From contig DXZA01000015.1 of NCBI GenBank assembly GCA_019415525.1, positions 1 through 6,298 on the forward strand: DNA of 6,298 bases. The letters run 5' to 3'. This document shows positions 6,115 through 6,298 of this stretch, one piece after another. Each line of letters starts with the position of its first letter. Positions within the stretch are counted from its first letter, which is position 1. A program made the position numbers and the translations under genes. Origin of the DNA: Tyzzerella sp. GTDB taxonomy: Bacteria > Bacillota > Clostridia > Lachnospirales > Anaerotignaceae. The notes beneath the pieces were generated by a model that was not told the DNA's origin, ran no database searches, and worked only from the letters and a program-made list of their open reading frames with translations.

Positions 6115-6298
6115 TAAAAAACTATTCCTTGCTGTTCAAAACCTTCACCCCAACCATCACTATACTGTCCACCAAAATATTTTTTTTATGTTTTTATATT
6201 ATAATCATTTAATTTTTCTGATATTTCACACTCCATAACTCCATAAGCATTATCTCCTATTGTTTCAATTTTTGGATATGCTGATTTTACTTTTTCAA
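6114..6298 (-). pseudogene. Broken 3' part of a hypothetical mobile-element gene (in-frame stop)
   Basis: One frame reads from the right edge as 36 residues (EKVKSAYPKI... ending DYNIKT). It meets TAA at 6188-6186 and then continues in the same frame for 23 residues (KKYFGGQYSDGWGEGFEQQG then IVF) to a second TAA at 6116-6114. The block GQYSDGWGEGFEQ on the far side of the stop reads as conserved protein, and from memory resembles a hypothetical family carried by Firmicutes conjugative elements. The first TAA therefore looks like a nonsense change (or a paired indel) next to a run of eight A at 6187-6180. The gene starts beyond the window, so its length and function are unknown. The final TAA follows a run of six T; with five T the frame would run into the next ORF. 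The base calls are direct; calling it a pseudogene is inference. Confidence 0.55.

Noticed and set aside
6186..6188. TAA read as a sense codon (recoded genetic code)
   Set aside because: All other genes here use TAA, TAG and TGA as stops at sensible ends, so a nonsense change or error is simpler.
5783..6212. Two plus-strand ORFs (69 and 67 codons) resembling small membrane proteins
   Set aside because: They are antisense to the 104-residue ORF and the broken upstream gene; the AT-rich sequence gives spurious Phe/Ile/Tyr runs.
1..6298. CRISPR arrays, tRNA/rRNA genes, retron-type or diversity-generating RT
   Set aside because: No regularly spaced repeats or tRNA-like folds were seen. The RT sits within a full group II intron with maturase and HNH domains, so it is not a retron or DGR enzyme.

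Overview
The window is a piece of an AT-rich Firmicutes (Clostridia-type, probably gut Lachnospiraceae or a relative) conjugative element. I infer this from the low GC content, the strong Shine-Dalgarno sites and the gene families; no taxonomic marker is present. All real genes lie on the minus strand, so the operon reads from right (6298) to left (1), and every plus-strand ORF is a shadow.

Layout in transcription order. (1) 6298-6114: the broken 3' part of an unrecognised gene, with an in-frame TAA. (2) 6109-5795: a small acidic hypothetical protein with a GTG start, which may instead be the continuation of (1) in another frame. (3) 5789-4230: a 519-aa DUF3991/TOPRIM-type protein typical of Firmicutes conjugative elements. 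Its coding sequence carries two notable RNA hairpins, one of which looks like an intrinsic terminator. (4) 4228-3800 and 1255-1: two exons of a VirD4/TraG-type type IV coupling protein (the conjugation ATPase), which runs off the left edge. (5) Between the exons, 3799-1256: a complete 2544-bp group II intron of the mitochondrial-like / Ll.LtrB (IIA) type. It has a GTGCG 5' end, domain V, domain VI with a bulged branch-point A, and an LtrA-type ORF encoding reverse transcriptase, maturase and HNH endonuclease.

The intron boundaries are fixed at base resolution. EBS1, delta and EBS2 in the intron pair with the 12 bases before and the 2 bases after the inferred junction. Splicing joins ACGAAAGGA to GACCTGCTA and restores the coupling protein motif DTKGD without changing the frame. 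Walker A lies in the upstream exon and Walker B in the downstream exon, so a working coupling protein needs splicing. The 12 target bases are exactly the codons for the conserved DTKG motif.

The intron ORF is split by a +1 shift at a run of eight A (minus strand). Read through with seven A, it gives an intact protein of about 595 aa. This is either a real loss of the maturase, a slippage-dependent expression step, or a homopolymer sequencing error. If real, the coupling protein depends on slippage or on a maturase supplied from elsewhere, so intron state would gate conjugation. No CRISPR array, tRNA, rRNA, promoter or end-of-operon terminator was seen.
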